A stretch of 8,462 bases of DNA from an uncultured Chloroflexota bacterium (lineage in GTDB: Bacteria > Chloroflexota > Anaerolineae > Caldilineales > Caldilineaceae), in assembly GCA_903879975.1 (NCBI GenBank), contig CAIRNL010000357.1:1-8462 (forward strand), given 5' to 3'. Position 1 is the first letter of the stretch. Each line of letters starts with the position of its first letter. Under the pieces are notes generated by a model that made no database searches, had not been told where the DNA came from, and worked only from the letters and a program-made list of their open reading frames with translations. Below are positions 7,347-8,462 of the stretch, one piece after another. The translations under genes were made by a program, and so were the position numbers.

Positions 7347-7883
7347 ATGGCTAGACCATCCGTGACCGTCGGCGCTGCAGCGCCTGCCTTTGAATTGACA
7401 GCCCTTGGCTCCAACCGCATTGTCAGCCTGGAGACCTGTCCAGGCACTGCGTTGCTCCTGGCCTTTCATGACCAGAACTCCGTTGCAGCCGTGCAGACGA
7501 TGCAGGAAACGGTGCGGGCACGCTATTCCGACGCCGCCACCCTGCTGATACCCAGTGTGGTCAACATGAGCGCTGTGCCCGTCTTTCTGCGCTCGCTGGC
7601 CGAGCAGGTCATGAAGGGAACCTACGCAAAAGCGGCCGAGGCCATGCCGCCAGGTCTGGACGTCGCCGATTACGTCGTCATCCTGCTCGACTGGGACGGC
7701 AAAGTTTCCAAGCGCTACGCCGCGCACAAGATCGCCACGAATCCGTTGCTCACGCTGATCGACAGCCAGGGCATCGTACGCGGCGTCCACCAGGGCGGCG
7801 ACCTGACGCGGGCAGCACTGGAAATGTTGGAGGGCGTTGTGTCGCCCAGCACTTCCCTCGCGCCGCCTGCCACTTCAGGCTGA
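7347..7883 (+). CDS. Thioredoxin-fold (redoxin/TlpA-like) protein without active-site cysteines
   Basis: The 178-residue product reads as a peroxiredoxin/TlpA-type fold. VGAAAPAFELTALGSNRIVSL (9-28) matches the opening of AhpC/TSA and TlpA domains, GTALLLAF (33-40) is the strand before the active site, and NPLLTLIDSQGIVRG (132-146) gives the usual cis-Pro (Pro133), strand and turn. Where a TlpA-like protein has CxxC, this one reads S45-V-A-A48, and no peroxidatic Cys is present; the only Cys, Cys31, lies before the strand. It is therefore unlikely to be a classic reductase or peroxidase and may be a binding or scaffold protein. An insert of about 50 residues (70-120) between the motifs is usual for TlpA/Prx relatives. 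No signal peptide or membrane segment is visible, so it is probably cytosolic. It is transcribed divergently from the SH3-propeller gene and has its own promoter. Fold call is fair; function unknown. Confidence 0.82.
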   Translation: MARPSVTVGAAAPAFELTALGSNRIVSLETCPGTALLLAFHDQNSVAAVQTMQETVRARYSDAATLLIPSVVNMSAVPVFLRSLAEQVMKGTYAKAAEAMPPGLDVADYVVILLDWDGKVSKRYAAHKIATNPLLTLIDSQGIVRGVHQGGDLTRAALEMLEGVVSPSTSLAPPATSG

Positions 7884-7886
7884 AGT
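7872..7886 (+). other. Inverted repeat across the stop codon of the thioredoxin-fold gene
   Basis: ACTTCA (7872-7877) and TGAAGT (7881-7886) are perfect arms around a 3-base loop, overlapping the TGA stop. The stem is short and no T-run follows, so a terminator role is doubtful. Nothing better is seen in the following 190 bases. Confidence 0.3.
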
Positions 7887-8063
7887 CACTCGTCTGCAGA
7901 TGCCGCCACAGGGGGGGGTATCTTTCCGCCGCCTGATCCCTTCCCCGCCTGGCTTATTACTCACGATACGGAGATCGCGCCGACCACACACGAGCCGCCA
8001 TCCCGCCGCTGCGCTATGGCCTGGCAGGCCGCCCATAATTCCTCCGCTCCAAGCGACTCAGGG

Positions 8064-8069
8064 TAGAAT
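8064..8069 (+). promoter_or_regulatory. Possible -10 element close to the glycosyltransferase start
   Basis: TAGAAT at 8064-8069 matches the -10 consensus at five of six positions. Transcription would begin near 8076-8078, just before the ATG at 8080, so the mRNA would be leaderless or nearly so. This fits the absence of a well-spaced Shine-Dalgarno sequence. No good -35 is seen at 16-18 bases upstream. Confidence 0.33.
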
Positions 8070-8079
8070 AGCCATTCGT

Positions 8080-8462
8080 ATGCATGAAACGGAACGCTCC
8101 TGGCCGCGGCGTGAGGCATGGCTGCTGGCCTGCCTCACGCTTGCCGCGCTGGCGCTGCGGCTGTGGGCACTGGGCGACAAGGGCCTGGCCTATGACGAGG
8201 CAGCGACCGCGCTGATGGCCCGATCCGCGCCCGCCGAGATCATTGCCTTCCACTGGAACGCGGGCTTCGAGCATCCGCCGCTCTGGCAACTGACGATGGC
8301 GGCATGGTCGACGATCTTCGGGCAGCGCGAGGCAATGCTGCGCCTGCTGCCGGCGCTGATGGGTGCGTTGTCCGTGCCGCTGGTGTGGATGTGGGTACGG
8401 TGCCTGTGGCCGGGCGAGCGTGCCCTGCGCCTGTGGACAGTTGCGCTCCTGGCGCTGTCACC
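8080..8462 (+). CDS. GT39/ArnT-like membrane glycosyltransferase, N-terminal part (3' truncated by window)
   Basis: The frame from ATG 8080 stays open to the window end (127 full codons). Residues 13-31 (AWLLACLTLAALALRLWAL) form the first membrane segment, with basic residues before it (R6, R10, R11). Then come YDEA (38-41), which matches the conserved Asp-Glu of the first outer loop in PMT/ArnT (GT-C) enzymes, and EHPPLW (64-69), a hallmark of the PMT_2 (GT39-like) family. LRLLPALMGALSVPLVWMWV (87-106) is a second membrane segment of the usual kind. Such proteins move a sugar from a polyprenyl-phosphate donor to a lipid, glycan or protein at the outer face of the membrane. Donor and acceptor are unknown, and the rest of the protein, normally 450-700 residues, is outside the window. 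A second ATG at 8084 is out of this frame. No Shine-Dalgarno site is well placed; a leaderless start is possible. Confidence 0.82.
   Translation, partial: MHETERSWPRREAWLLACLTLAALALRLWALGDKGLAYDEAATALMARSAPAEIIAFHWNAGFEHPPLWQLTMAAWSTIFGQREAMLRLLPALMGALSVPLVWMWVRCLWPGERALRLWTVALLALS

Noticed and set aside
8018..8030. Inverted repeat GGCCTG-G-CAGGCC
   Set aside because: The arms are perfect but separated by one base, too tight for an RNA hairpin, and GC-rich 6-bp arms are common in such DNA; no link to a gene start or end is evident.
8014..8461. Two minus-strand open frames at the window end
   Set aside because: They are antisense to the glycosyltransferase N-terminus, which has the YDEA and HPPLW family motifs; their own translations show low-complexity Ala/Arg/Pro content only.

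Overview
The window looks like ordinary chromosomal DNA from a GC-rich bacterium, most plausibly a member of the Chloroflexota (Anaerolineae/Caldilineae type). The clues are gene style rather than any marker gene: a secreted protein joining SH3-like domains, Pro-Thr linkers and a TolB/PD40-type beta-propeller, an ADP-forming acyl-CoA synthetase fused to a GNAT domain, and a GT39-type membrane glycosyltransferase. There is no 16S rRNA, tRNA, transposase, integrase, phage gene or CRISPR array, so the taxon is an inference. The codon usage shows no obvious break that would suggest recent transfer.

Layout. Positions 1-492 hold the C-terminal part of a class I SAM-dependent methyltransferase (+), followed at once by a strong rho-independent terminator (506-539). 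Positions 682-2046 encode an M20 metallo-dipeptidase (+) with all expected zinc and catalytic residues. After a 135-base gap with two weak hairpins, 2182-4935 encodes a 917-residue acyl-CoA synthetase (ADP-forming)/GNAT acetyltransferase fusion (+). It converges, with a 9-base gap, on a long minus-strand gene (7116-4945) for a secreted protein with three SH3-like domains and a beta-propeller. A 230-base divergent control region (7117-7346) holds a perfect 16-bp palindrome near the minus-strand gene and a good sigma70-type promoter for the plus-strand gene 7347-7883, a thioredoxin-fold protein lacking the redox cysteines. After a 196-base gap, 8080 to the window end is the N-terminus of a GT39/ArnT-like membrane glycosyltransferase (+), possibly read from a leaderless mRNA. 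No stretch over 300 bases lacks a gene.

How the genes may work together. The dipeptidase and the acyl-CoA synthetase lie in the same direction and could act in peptide catabolism: dipeptides are cut to amino acids, and acyl-CoAs derived from them or acetyl-CoA are converted to the acid with ATP gain (or the reverse). The fused GNAT domain could acetylate protein lysines. This link is inferred from neighbourhood only. The divergent pair (SH3-propeller and Cys-less thioredoxin-fold protein) shares a control region with an operator-like palindrome. I found no convincing new multi-gene system. The items most worth a second look are the retained catalytic His in the synthetase-GNAT fusion, the operator-like palindrome, and the redox-dead thioredoxin-fold gene.
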